Below, piece by piece: positions 1 through 7,723 of a stretch of DNA of 32,207 nucleotides. Under the pieces are notes generated by a model, which saw only the letters and a program-made list of their open reading frames with translations, was not told the origin of the DNA and searched no databases. The translations under genes and the position numbers were made by a program. The first letter of the stretch is position 1, and each line of letters opens with the position of its first letter. Source of the stretch: Chloroflexota bacterium (lineage in GTDB: Bacteria > Chloroflexota > UBA11872); the NCBI GenBank assembly GCA_022826485.1, contig JAJDUU010000004.1:1-32207 (forward strand). The letters are read 5' to 3'.

Positions 1-2
1 GC

Positions 3-49
3 GCCAAGATCGGGCCATGGGGCCGCTCGGTGCCCAAGATACGGCCATG
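3..49. repeat. Imperfect short direct repeat at window edge
   Basis: Two related stretches, 3-19 and 32-49, share the pattern CCAAGAT..GGCCATG about 30 bp apart. They lie in non-coding sequence to the left of the first small gene. No gene is visible in 1-135 on either strand. The repeat may be the edge of a longer array outside the window or chance. Confidence 0.25.
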
Positions 50-135
50 CTCGGCTGACCGATGACGGACATGTGTCGAAATGGCCCACCGCCAAGTCCG
101 CCGACCGAGCCTAACCCGTCCTGCGGCGCGGACTC

Positions 136-291
136 CTAGGCCTCGTCGACCGGCAACTCCGGGGCTATGCCTGCGGGCGCGTCACTTGGTTGACGCCGTG
201 TCACGGCGCGCCACACGCGGTAGCCCAAGTCAAGCCCGATCCCGAGCACGATCGTCCCCACGATGACAAAGAACACGATGGTCTCGGTCAT
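136..291 (-). CDS. 51-aa single-pass membrane microprotein
   Basis: A short reading frame starts at ATG 291 and ends at TAG 136-138. The product has one hydrophobic helix near its N terminus (residues about 4-22, beginning MTETIVFFVIVGTIVLG), then a basic segment (YRVWRAVTRR) and a short acidic Pro-rich tail. This is the standard inside-positive layout of a one-helix inner membrane protein with a cytoplasmic tail. It begins 26 nt after the stop of the DapA-family gene on the same strand, so the two are probably cotranscribed. No strong Shine-Dalgarno is visible before the ATG, which suggests translational coupling. No family is recognised and the function is unknown. Confidence 0.55.
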   Translation of the reverse strand: MTETIVFFVIVGTIVLGIGLDLGYRVWRAVTRRQPSDAPAGIAPELPVDEA

Positions 292-317
292 GGGCGCATC
301 ATGACGGGTGTGACGGG

Positions 318-1181
318 TCAGCCGATCCCCAGCGTCTCACAGAGTCGATCGAGCTTGCGCAGCGCCGCGGTGTCTAAGCGGCTCTCCGCGGGCGCGCGAA
401 AGTGGCTGTGGGTAATCACGCCCTCGCGTCGCAGCATCTCCTTGTACACCGCCCCACCGATGGCGTTGAGAGGCGCGATCTCGCGTTGCCAGGTATCGCG
501 GGCGGCCTCGCGTTCGCCCGCCTGCCACTGGTCCCAGATGCGCGCGAACGATCCCACCAGGGCGGCGTGGGGCATGGTGCCCTGCGACCCGAGGTCCAGC
601 TCCTCGATGAGCGCGCCGCCGCTGGCGCCGCCAATGATCGTCACCCGGTCGCCGGCCTTGTCGATGGCCTCGGCCACGGATTCCGCCGGCGGCGCGCTCT
701 CCACCTTGGCGTATTGCACCTGCGGCACCGCCCGGGCCAGCGCCGCCAGCTCGTCGCCGGTGAGGTGGGCGCCGGTCATCACCTGCACCACGATGGGAAT
801 GTGAATGGACGCGGCCACGGCCCTGAAGTAGCCATGGAGCTCCGCCTCGGGCAGCCCATTGGCCGGCGGAATCAACATGACCGCCGACGCGCCGAGGGCC
901 TCGGCCTCCCGGCTGGCGCGCACGGCCAGGATGGTGGCGGGATACCCGGTTGACATAACAACGGGAATCCGGCCTCGCGCCTGCTCGATGACGGCCCGCG
1001 CCACCAGCGTGCGCTCGGCCTCGCTCAGCTTGGGCAGCTCGCTGCCAAAGGCGATACCCAGGCCGTGCGCGCCGGCGTCGATGCAATAGTCCACCTCGCG
1101 GCGCAGGCTTGCTTCGTCCACTTGGTCCTCGAGATCGAATGGAGTCTTGAGGATGGGAATCACGCCCCGGATGTCGGCCAT
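318..1181 (-). CDS. DapA-family aldolase/lyase (DHDPS superfamily)
   Basis: Class I aldolase of the dihydrodipicolinate synthase/N-acetylneuraminate lyase superfamily, an (alpha/beta)8 barrel that cleaves or condenses pyruvate-type substrates through a Schiff base. An ATG at 1214 is possible, but ATG 1181 is preferred because a GGAG sits 9 nt upstream and the product then starts at the usual N terminus (MADIRGVIPILKTPF). In that numbering the likely Schiff-base lysine is K159 in QYAKVES. The strand before it normally carries the catalytic Tyr (Tyr133 of E. coli DapA, in a YN.P motif) but here reads VVQVMTG, with Gln at that place. The neighbouring zinc dehydrogenase and the sugar genes elsewhere fit a keto-sugar-acid aldolase better than lysine biosynthesis. 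Substrate cannot be assigned. Confidence 0.85.
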   Translation of the reverse strand: MADIRGVIPILKTPFDLEDQVDEASLRREVDYCIDAGAHGLGIAFGSELPKLSEAERTLVARAVIEQARGRIPVVMSTGYPATILAVRASREAEALGASAVMLIPPANGLPEAELHGYFRAVAASIHIPIVVQVMTGAHLTGDELAALARAVPQVQYAKVESAPPAESVAEAIDKAGDRVTIIGGASGGALIEELDLGSQGTMPHAALVGSFARIWDQWQAGEREAARDTWQREIAPLNAIGGAVYKEMLRREGVITHSHFRAPAESRLDTAALRKLDRLCETLGIG

Positions 1182-1256
1182 GGCCTGTAGCTCCGGCGTA
1201 CGGCTGCGCGGCATTGATAGCAGAGCGCCGGGCGGCGGGCATACTGGAGCCCTGTC

Positions 1257-2444
1257 ATGCCGCCGCCGAGGTCAATGACGAGCTCCGCTTCCGACGTCCG
1301 CGTGGCGACCTTCGACGGTCCCGGCTCGCCCCCGGTGCTGCGGCGGGTGCCCCGTCCCTCGATCCCGCCGCGCGGCGCGCTGATACGCATCGCAGCTTGC
1401 GGCGTCTGCGGCACCGATCTGCACATCCTCCAGGGCCACTGGCCGGGTGCGCTGCCCTGGCCGATCACGCTGGGTCACGAGCTGGCGGGCGTGGTGGAGG
1501 AGATCGGGCCGCAACTGCGCACGGATGCCACCGGCGCGCCGCTCCGCGAAGGCGACCACGTGATGCTGCCCCCGCTCAACGCCTGCGGCGTCTGCGAGGT
1601 CTGCGTCGACACGCCGGAGCGCGCCAATAAGTGCCTCAATCCGACCTACTACGGGCGCAAGATTCCCTTCGAGCGACCGCCGCATCTCTGGGGCGGCTGG
1701 GCCGACATGCTGTTCGTGGACCTGGACGCCTTCCCCGCGACCAAGCTCTTCCGCCTGCCGGACGACATGCCGCTGATGGTGGGCACGCTGGTCGAGCCCT
1801 ACAGCTCGGTGACGCGGGCCTTCAATCGAGTGGACGCCCTGGGCCTTACGTCGGGTACGGCGGGATCTACGGTTGTGATCCAGGGCGCCGGACCCATCGG
1901 ACTGCTCGCCACCGTCGCTGCACGCCAGCGCGGGGCCACGACCGTGGTGACGGTCGGCGATCCGGAGGAGCCGCGACTGGCCCTGGCGCGCGCCTTTGGC
2001 GCCGACGCCACCGTGTCGCTGGCGGCGACGCCCGACGCGGAGGAGCGCATCGCCGCCGTGCGCGAGGCCGTGGGCGGCGGCGGCGCCGACATCGTGATCG
2101 GGTGCTCGGGCAATCCCGCCGCCGGACCCGAGGGCGTGGAGATGCTGCGCGACGGCGGGACGTTCGTGGAGATGGGGCAGTTCACCGACGCCGGCAGCTT
2201 CGACACCAGCTGGCATCGCATCTGCACCAAGGAGGTCCAGTTGCTCGGCAGCTGGGCCTTCACGCCGGACGAGGTGGCCCAGGCCCTGCGCGACCTTCAC
2301 GCCATCCAGTCCCACCACGACTGGCCGCGCCTGCACACGAGGTTCGACCTGAGCGTGGCAGGCGTGACGTCAGCGCTCGATGCCGCGACCCGGATGACCG
2401 CCCTGAAGGCGACCGTGGTGCCGGCCATGGCGGGCGTAGCCTGA
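1257..2444 (+). CDS. Zinc-dependent medium-chain alcohol dehydrogenase
   Basis: Medium-chain dehydrogenase/reductase of 395 aa that oxidises a secondary alcohol or polyol with NAD(P). Catalytic zinc ligands are visible as C51 (CGVCGTD) and H74-E75 (GHE). Structural zinc cysteines are C110, C113, C116 and C126, with a wider last gap than the textbook C-x7-C. The Rossmann loop is VIQGAGPIGLLA near residues 207-218. ATG 1257 has a GGAG 7 nt upstream; an internal ATG at 1275 is an alternative. The gene diverges from the DapA-family gene across a gap of only 75 nt (42 nt to that gene's alternative ATG), so the two promoters must overlap or face each other. The pairing suggests a polyol or aldonate oxidation route feeding the aldolase. 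Similar to threonine, sorbitol and galactitol dehydrogenases; the substrate is not determined. Confidence 0.9.
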   Translation: MPPPRSMTSSASDVRVATFDGPGSPPVLRRVPRPSIPPRGALIRIAACGVCGTDLHILQGHWPGALPWPITLGHELAGVVEEIGPQLRTDATGAPLREGDHVMLPPLNACGVCEVCVDTPERANKCLNPTYYGRKIPFERPPHLWGGWADMLFVDLDAFPATKLFRLPDDMPLMVGTLVEPYSSVTRAFNRVDALGLTSGTAGSTVVIQGAGPIGLLATVAARQRGATTVVTVGDPEEPRLALARAFGADATVSLAATPDAEERIAAVREAVGGGGADIVIGCSGNPAAGPEGVEMLRDGGTFVEMGQFTDAGSFDTSWHRICTKEVQLLGSWAFTPDEVAQALRDLHAIQSHHDWPRLHTRFDLSVAGVTSALDAATRMTALKATVVPAMAGVA

Positions 2445-2452
2445 CCAGACCA

Positions 2453-2490
2453 CGTCCGTCATTCCGGCGGAAGCCGGAATCCAGGTCCGG
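2453..2490. repeat. REP-like palindromic repeat, copy A
   Basis: Core stem ATTCCGGC / GCCGGAAT (2461-2468 and 2473-2480) with a GGAA loop, flanked by CGTCCGTC on the left and CCAGGTCCGG on the right. It lies 9 nt after the dehydrogenase stop, where the hairpin could also act as a 3' end. Confidence 0.85.
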
Positions 2491-2544
2491 GCCGTCTGTC
2501 ACTGGCGAGACTCCCTGGACTCGCCCAGTCTGAGCCACCGCGCC

Positions 2545-2582
2545 CGTCCGTCATTCCCACGGAGGCGGGAATCCAGGTCCGG
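2545..2582. repeat. REP-like palindromic repeat, copy B
   Basis: Same flanks as copy A (CGTCCGTC and ATCCAGGTCCGG) with a variant stem ATTCCC..GGGAAT and a GG-rich loop. It is in the same orientation as copy A, about 92 bp to the right. Confidence 0.8.
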
Positions 2583-2728
2583 AATCGCCACCCACATGCC
2601 CGACAACGAACGTCCGAGACTCCTCGCCTGCTGCTCGCAGTGACAGAAAGGAGGATGACAATTGGCGCGAAGATCATGGGCTCTTGCGCCGAGTGACGAA
2701 GCATTCCGCAGGCAACCGCTTAAACGAC

Positions 2729-2756
2729 CGAGGCCCCGCGCGACGGCGGGGCCTCG
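2729..2756 (-). terminator. groEL transcription terminator hairpin
   Basis: An 11-bp perfect GC-rich stem (2729-2739 pairing with 2746-2756) closes a 6-nt loop, 18 nt beyond the groEL stop. On the minus strand it is followed by GTCGTTTAAG, a weak T-tract. It is the strongest hairpin in the spacer and a good candidate intrinsic terminator. Confidence 0.75.
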
Positions 2757-2774
2757 ACCGTTAGTCGGGTTGGA

Positions 2775-4439
<1,665 letters not shown>

Positions 4440-4546
4440 GCTGTCGTTCCTCCGACCAGCCCGTTATCGGTGCATGCGCGTCGGGGCCTCTAGCATTCTG
4501 CCGGCGAGGGCGCCCGACGCCACGGCAAGGGCTTTGGGGTGTCTTG

Positions 4547-4561
4547 GTGCGAATTGCGCAC
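4547..4561. promoter_or_regulatory. Palindrome in groEL leader, possible operator
   Basis: GTGCG-AATTG-CGCAC, 5-bp arms around a 5-nt centre. It lies just downstream of the predicted transcription start of groEL, where a repressor would block elongation or a leader hairpin could form. It does not match the CIRCE consensus of HrcA. Confidence 0.4.
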
Positions 4562-4577
4562 TAGGTCCGTCCGCAAA

Positions 4578-4607
4578 ATTGTAGGGAGCGGCCAAGTCGA
4601 GCGTCAA
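4578..4607 (-). promoter_or_regulatory. groEL sigma-70-like promoter
   Basis: On the minus strand TTGACG (4607-4602) is followed after 18 bp by TACAAT (4583-4578). Both boxes match the vegetative consensus at five of six positions. The transcript would start near 4571, giving a leader of about 130 nt. Confidence 0.7.
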
Positions 4608-4724
4608 GCTTGAATGGCCAAGACCGCGGCGTTCGCCGATGTCAGGCTCACGGGGTTCCCCGAGCAATCGGCGCCTCCAGCGGATCGCCCAACCGCTCCA
4701 GGGTGGCCGACCATGGATGCCCGC

Positions 4725-4790
4725 CCCGGCGAGGATCAACACGGCCGGCAGCCTAACGATCAGTGGCAGCTCGATCGGGCCTATGGCTTA
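4725..4790 (-). pseudogene. Degenerate copy of the 37-aa membrane peptide gene
   Basis: In the frame read down from 4784 the minus strand encodes IGPIELPLIVRLPAVLILAG. This aligns with LGPIELVIIVGVAAPVVLAA of the 37-aa peptide gene at 6728-6841. The codon matching that gene's ATG is TAA here (4790-4788), and it now serves as the stop of the upstream 29-aa frame. There is no AGGAGG ahead of it, and the frame runs on without a stop into the groEL leader. It is best read as a decayed paralogue left by a local duplication. The rest of 4440-4724 holds only the groEL promoter and leader. Confidence 0.5.
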
Positions 4791-4877
4791 CCCGATGCCG
4801 GCGCTGGCAACGGCGGTTGCCGCCATCCAGATACCGATGACGATCAAGGCCATCGCCCCAAGAAGACGCCGTCTCAT
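4788..4877 (-). CDS. 29-aa hydrophobic peptide, coupled to upstream lipoprotein
   Basis: A very short frame starts at ATG 4877 and ends at TAA 4788-4790. Its ATG overlaps the TGA of the preceding small lipoprotein gene (ATGA overlap), and AAGGAG lies 7 nt upstream. The product is a basic start (MRRRLL) and one hydrophobic helix (GAMALIVIGIWMAATAVA), so it would insert in the membrane or be exported as a leader. Overlap, ribosome site and hydrophobicity support translation, but at this size it could still be chance. No family is known. Confidence 0.45.
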   Translation of the reverse strand: MRRRLLGAMALIVIGIWMAATAVASAGIG

Positions 4878-5152
4878 GGTCGAGCTCCTTTGCCGTTGCG
4901 CCCCGGCAACGAATCACCACGACCGACTACCCGGAACATGCGCCACAGCACCACGAGCCCCACGATCATCAGCGGGACGCCAATCACCGCGGCGACTCGT
5001 TGAACGGTCGGTACCGTGACCGGCAGTCGGGAGTCGGGCACCGGATCGGTCGGTTCTGGCGCGCTTCGGAGCGCGCGGGTACAGGCCAAAAGGAGCACCG
5101 CCGGACTTCCGCCGCCGACCACGGCCCGTATGCGCGTGAGTATGTGAGACAT
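4874..5152 (-). CDS. 92-aa small lipoprotein/membrane protein
   Basis: ATG 5152 is chosen because GGAAGGAG lies 6 nt upstream. The N terminus is a signal sequence with a lipobox-like LLAC ending at C24, followed by a Pro/Asp-rich stretch and a second hydrophobic helix (about residues 53-70, RVAAVIGVPLMIVGLVVLW). A basic tail ends the protein. The first 18 residues (MSHILTRIRAVVGGG) closely match the start of the 288-aa lipoprotein encoded at 6857-7723, and the similarity continues through the upstream DNA. Beyond the signal sequence the two products differ. It heads a short operon with the 29-aa peptide. Function unknown; envelope location is inferred. Confidence 0.65.
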   Translation of the reverse strand: MSHILTRIRAVVGGGSPAVLLLACTRALRSAPEPTDPVPDSRLPVTVPTVQRVAAVIGVPLMIVGLVVLWRMFRVVGRGDSLPGRNGKGARP

Positions 5153-5345
5153 TGCTGTCTCCTTCCTCTCGGTGGTCGTCATTGGCCACCTGTTGGCACG
5201 GTAGCTCGCAAAATCTCACATTTCAATACTTTCGTGAAGACGAATTCACTAATGTCAGGCGATACCGCCGCGGCATGCCGTCCCGATTCGGGCGGACCGT
5301 GCATCTGGCCACAGCGCTAGTGGTCGTCGCGGAGATCGTGTGGCC
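5093..5345. repeat. Duplicated divergent promoter module, copy 1
   Basis: This segment matches 7673-7925 at a constant offset of 2580 bp with no insertion or deletion. A hand count over 5101-5280 gives 136 of 180 identical bases, highest from the coding start to the promoter (99 of 120). It contains the 5' end and ribosome site of the minus-strand lipoprotein gene, a shared promoter region, and the start of a plus-strand secreted protein. Confidence 0.85.
5198..5226 (-). promoter_or_regulatory. Promoter of the 92-aa lipoprotein operon
   Basis: TTGAAA (5226-5221) and TACCGT (5203-5198) on the minus strand are separated by 17 bp. The same two boxes with the same spacing occur in the duplicated copy at 7778-7806, which supports function. 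Confidence 0.5.
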
Positions 5346-5704
5346 GATGGCGCGCGATCGGTTGCACGGCGCGCCGATGGCGTCACTGACTGAACCGCTG
5401 TCCCTGGCGCCCACGGGCGCGGTCGGCAGCGCGCCGTTCCCGACCTTCAGCACCGACACCGTTGACATCAGCGGCGCGGGCCCCGGCTCACACACGGTGA
5501 AACTTGCCGCCGGCGTCTACGTCGCCTCGGTTTACGGCGGCACGACGGATCGCCGTGACCATGCAGCCCCTGGACGGGCGCTGCGCCGTGACATGGGGGC
5601 GAGCGCCGTTTGCGTCGCTTGCCGTGGACGTCCAGGTCGAAGCCCCGCTGTACCCAGGGCCGACGCGCATCCTGGTCGTTCCGTCGTCGGACGCTACGCG
5701 CTAG
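5275..5704 (+). pseudogene. Secreted beta-rich protein gene with a frameshift
   Basis: ATG 5275 opens a frame with a signal-anchor (MPSRFGRTVHLATALVVV), a Pro/Ala linker and a beta-strand segment TVKLAAGVYVASVYGG. Near 5540-5555 sensible coding moves to the next frame (one extra base) and continues as RIAVTMQPLDGRCAVTWG to TAG 5702-5704. The original frame continues only as low-complexity Arg/Ala/Gly sequence antisense to the next gene. The strand motif resembles VTLAPGLWRATV and TVHLSTGIWVATLE in the two neighbouring minus-strand proteins. Its stop overlaps that of the converging 166-aa gene (CTAG). Either the gene is broken or the assembly has a one-base error. Confidence 0.5.
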
Positions 5705-6201
5705 GGCCACCGGTCGTCGAAGCGCTCCAGCGTCACCGACCACGCGTGGTTGTCGTCGATTGCGTTCGTGCGGACGCGAAACTCGCGCCCGTAGAGCGTG
5801 ACGCCCTGCGTGCCGCGGTCGCCGACCACGAAGACGGCTGGCTGCGCCCGCGTCGGGCCGCTGAAGGTTCGCGTGTTCCAACCGATCGTGCTGGGATAGT
5901 CGTCAACACCGCTGATCTGCGCCCAATCGATGGCGGAACCGTCGGCCTGGACCGTCGCACGCCACAAACCAGGGGCCAGGGTGACGAACTGGTCCTCGCG
6001 CCCCAGGCCCTCGACCAGCACGACCTCTACCACGACGCCCTCGAGATAGATTTCCTCGTTCTCGAACGTGGCGTAGGGGTCCTGGACAGAGGAACCCGCG
6101 CCCAATAACAGCAGCTCGAACCGCACCACGTGCCACACCAAGGCCACGACGACGATGCCCCCCAGGGTCAGCCCGACTATCCGCGCCAAACGTTTCAGCA
6201 T
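5701..6201 (-). CDS. 166-aa membrane-anchored beta-rich protein
   Basis: ATG 6201 has AGGAG 7 nt upstream. The protein has a basic start and one N-terminal helix (residues about 8-28, IVGLTLGGIVVVALVWHVV), so it is anchored with the rest outside. The remainder is predicted beta-rich, with the motif VTLAPGLWRATV at 73-84 and a C-terminal strand HAWSVTL at 152-158. The end aligns with that of the next gene: VFVVGD...FRVRTNA...AWSVTL here against AFVVGTE...VRVTTKA...AWTVTF there. It is last in a four-gene operon, 26 nt after the preceding stop. I recognise no named family; the L..G.w.At motif recalls prepeptidase C-type beta domains only loosely. Confidence 0.75.
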   Translation of the reverse strand: MLKRLARIVGLTLGGIVVVALVWHVVRFELLLLGAGSSVQDPYATFENEEIYLEGVVVEVVLVEGLGREDQFVTLAPGLWRATVQADGSAIDWAQISGVDDYPSTIGWNTRTFSGPTRAQPAVFVVGDRGTQGVTLYGREFRVRTNAIDDNHAWSVTLERFDDRWP

Positions 6202-6227
6202 GTCGAGTCTCCTAGCTGCTCGCGTGG

Positions 6228-6716
6228 TCACCGCGCCGCGTGCCGCGTGAACGTCACCGTCCACGCATAGCCCGGCAGCGCCTTCGTCGTGACGCGCACG
6301 GCGCCCGCATCCATCGATCGCGGGTGTTCGGTTCCGACCACGAAGGCATACCGATGGCCGCTCCACCACATGAGGCCGAAGCCGTCCACGGACTCGACTC
6401 CCACGCCGTCGTAGTCCTCGGTGTTGATCTCGAGCGTTGCGACCCAGATCCCCGTCGATAGGTGCACCGTGGCCGTCTCGTCCCCAACCGCGCTCGCCGT
6501 GACTTCCTCGACGGCCGCCAGTTCATCGAGGCCGATGGTGGGCGCGAACGGGTCATCGGCAGGCCCCGATTGCGCGAGCTCCCTGAACTCCATGAATTCG
6601 CGCCGCTGTAGCTCGGCGGTGACCGTACCGAAGACGACGGCGGCGCAGATCCCCACCAGGGCAAGCGTCGCCACCGTCATGGCGGTGGCGGTCAGGGTCG
6701 GGTGTGGGATGCGCAT
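6228..6716 (-). CDS. 162-aa membrane-anchored beta-rich protein, paralogue
   Basis: Starts at ATG 6716 with GGGAG 7 nt upstream; that site overlaps the stop of the 37-aa peptide gene, so translation is likely coupled. A single helix (residues about 12-33) is followed by a short helical, acidic stem and a beta domain. The motif TVHLSTGIWVATLE is at 83-96 and the closing strand YAWTVTF at 150-156. It is a clear paralogue of the 166-aa protein encoded next, with the same order of elements. Both would be displayed outside the cytoplasmic membrane. Function and ligand are unknown. Confidence 0.75.
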   Translation of the reverse strand: MRIPHPTLTATAMTVATLALVGICAAVVFGTVTAELQRREFMEFRELAQSGPADDPFAPTIGLDELAAVEEVTASAVGDETATVHLSTGIWVATLEINTEDYDGVGVESVDGFGLMWWSGHRYAFVVGTEHPRSMDAGAVRVTTKALPGYAWTVTFTRHAAR

Positions 6717-6727
6717 GAGAGTCTCCC

Positions 6728-6841
6728 TTATCTAGGTCCTTGAAAGCTGAGCCACAGCCACCGCGCCGCCGCAATGGCGGCGAGGACGACCGGCGCGGCG
6801 ACCCCGACGATGATCACGAGCTCAATCGGTCCTAACGGCAT
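6728..6841 (-). CDS. 37-aa one-helix membrane peptide
   Basis: ATG 6841 follows a perfect AGGAGG by 5 nt and the frame ends at TAA 6728-6730. The peptide is almost entirely one membrane helix (MPLGPIELVIIVGVAAPVVL onward) ending in a Trp-rich basic segment RWLWLSFQ. It sits between the 288-aa lipoprotein gene (15-nt gap) and the 162-aa gene whose ribosome site overlaps its stop. A related but broken copy is at 4725-4790. The ribosome site, operon position and paralogue together make it a probable real gene. Function unknown; it may be a small partner of the neighbouring envelope proteins. Confidence 0.65.
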   Translation of the reverse strand: MPLGPIELVIIVGVAAPVVLAAIAAARWLWLSFQGPR

Positions 6842-6856
6842 TGTGGCCTCCTTCAG

Positions 6857-7723
6857 TTAGTCGTCGGGGTACACGATGCGGGTGGTGGCGTTCGGCGGAA
6901 CGTTGCAGGGCTCCACCGTCTCGACGGGCACGCTGACCCAGCCCTCGCCGACCGCGGGCTCGGTGATCTCGGATGACGGCGAGGCCTGGAGGCTCGCGTC
7001 GTCGGCGCTGGCTGGAACCTCAACCACGACCTCGCTGACCACGATGTTTCCGCACGGGTCGGCGTCCGGTGGCTCGATGGGAATTACTCCCGCAACGGCC
7101 GGCAGCAGATTCGGTCCCGTGCCGCGACTGTCGCGGAAATCGTCAATCGACGCCCACCCCGTGCCCTCGCGCAGGATCTCCGGTGGTACGTCGGACATGC
7201 GCTCCCAGGAGTAGACAATGAGCTCGTCGCGGAACACATCGCCCGTGCGCACGGTCGTGCCCGACGGCACGTGCAGGGCGGGCACTCGCGCGTTGATGAT
7301 GGCCTCGGTGCCCCGCCGGCGCATGTCGTCCAGCGGGTATGCCGAGCGGGCATCGGCCAACCGCCGCTCGATCTCACTGGGGTCCCTGATGATCCGCACG
7401 GCCTCGGAGCTCTCGGCGGGCGAGCTGGTCGTGAAGTAGGGCATCACGGCCGGTCCCGTCACCCGATAGTCATGCAGCCCATTGAGTGACGCGACCCCGA
7501 GGCGCTCTCGCGTGGCTGAATGCATGGTGTCCCAGTAGTAGGCGATCACGTCGTCTGGGACGACATCCCCAAGGCGCACGGTCGTCCCCTCGGGCACGAT
7601 GAGCGCGGGCGCCCGGGCGACGGGCACGGGGCTTCCACATGCCGCCAGCGCGCCGACCACCAGCCCCGCGATGAGCACCGCCAGGACTCCGCCGCCGACC
7701 ACGGCCCGTGTGTGGGTGAGCAA
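6857..7723 (-). CDS. Lipoprotein with two internal repeats (288 aa)
   Basis: A signal sequence with lipobox LAAC (C29) is followed by two related units of about 60 residues at 39-95 and 148-209. Each opens with PAL.VP.GTTVR.GDV, then a segment with Y.W, an ASL/ASI..F/HD stretch and TGP..(L/M)P. A Cys-containing Ser/Glu-rich tail ends the protein. The TTG at 7723 is shown as start, but by alignment with the duplicated copy at 5152 the real first codon corresponds to 7732, which is ACG instead of ATG and has GGAAGGAG 6 nt upstream. An in-frame TAG just upstream excludes an earlier start. First gene of a four-gene envelope operon with its promoter at 7778-7806. No family recognised. Confidence 0.7.
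   Translation of the reverse strand: MLTHTRAVVGGGVLAVLIAGLVVGALAACGSPVPVARAPALIVPEGTTVRLGDVVPDDVIAYYWDTMHSATRERLGVASLNGLHDYRVTGPAVMPYFTTSSPAESSEAVRIIRDPSEIERRLADARSAYPLDDMRRRGTEAIINARVPALHVPSGTTVRTGDVFRDELIVYSWERMSDVPPEILREGTGWASIDDFRDSRGTGPNLLPAVAGVIPIEPPDADPCGNIVVSEVVVEVPASADDASLQASPSSEITEPAVGEGWVSVPVETVEPCNVPPNATTRIVYPDD

Larger units (their letters stand above)
2445..2774. other. Gene-free spacer with REP-like repeats and groEL terminator
   Basis: No convincing gene is present in these 330 nt. The spacer holds two palindromic repeat copies just after the dehydrogenase (2453-2490 and 2545-2582) and a strong hairpin after groEL (2729-2756). The sequence between 2583 and 2728 looks like degraded repeat material. 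Confidence 0.7.

Noticed and set aside
2459-2704. Minus-strand frame over the repeats after the dehydrogenase
   Set aside because: Composed mainly of REP-like repeat copies, e.g. the GFRRNDG type translation.
4440-4620. CIRCE element for HrcA at groEL
   Set aside because: Searched for TTAGCACTC and its inverted partner on both strands; none present.
4464-4742. Minus-strand extension of the decayed peptide into the groEL leader
   Set aside because: Runs through the groEL promoter, starts at an unsupported GTG and loses similarity after about 20 residues.
4614-5019. Two overlapping plus-strand frames in the small-gene region
   Set aside because: Low complexity, antisense to small genes with good ribosome sites, no hydrophobic or domain pattern.
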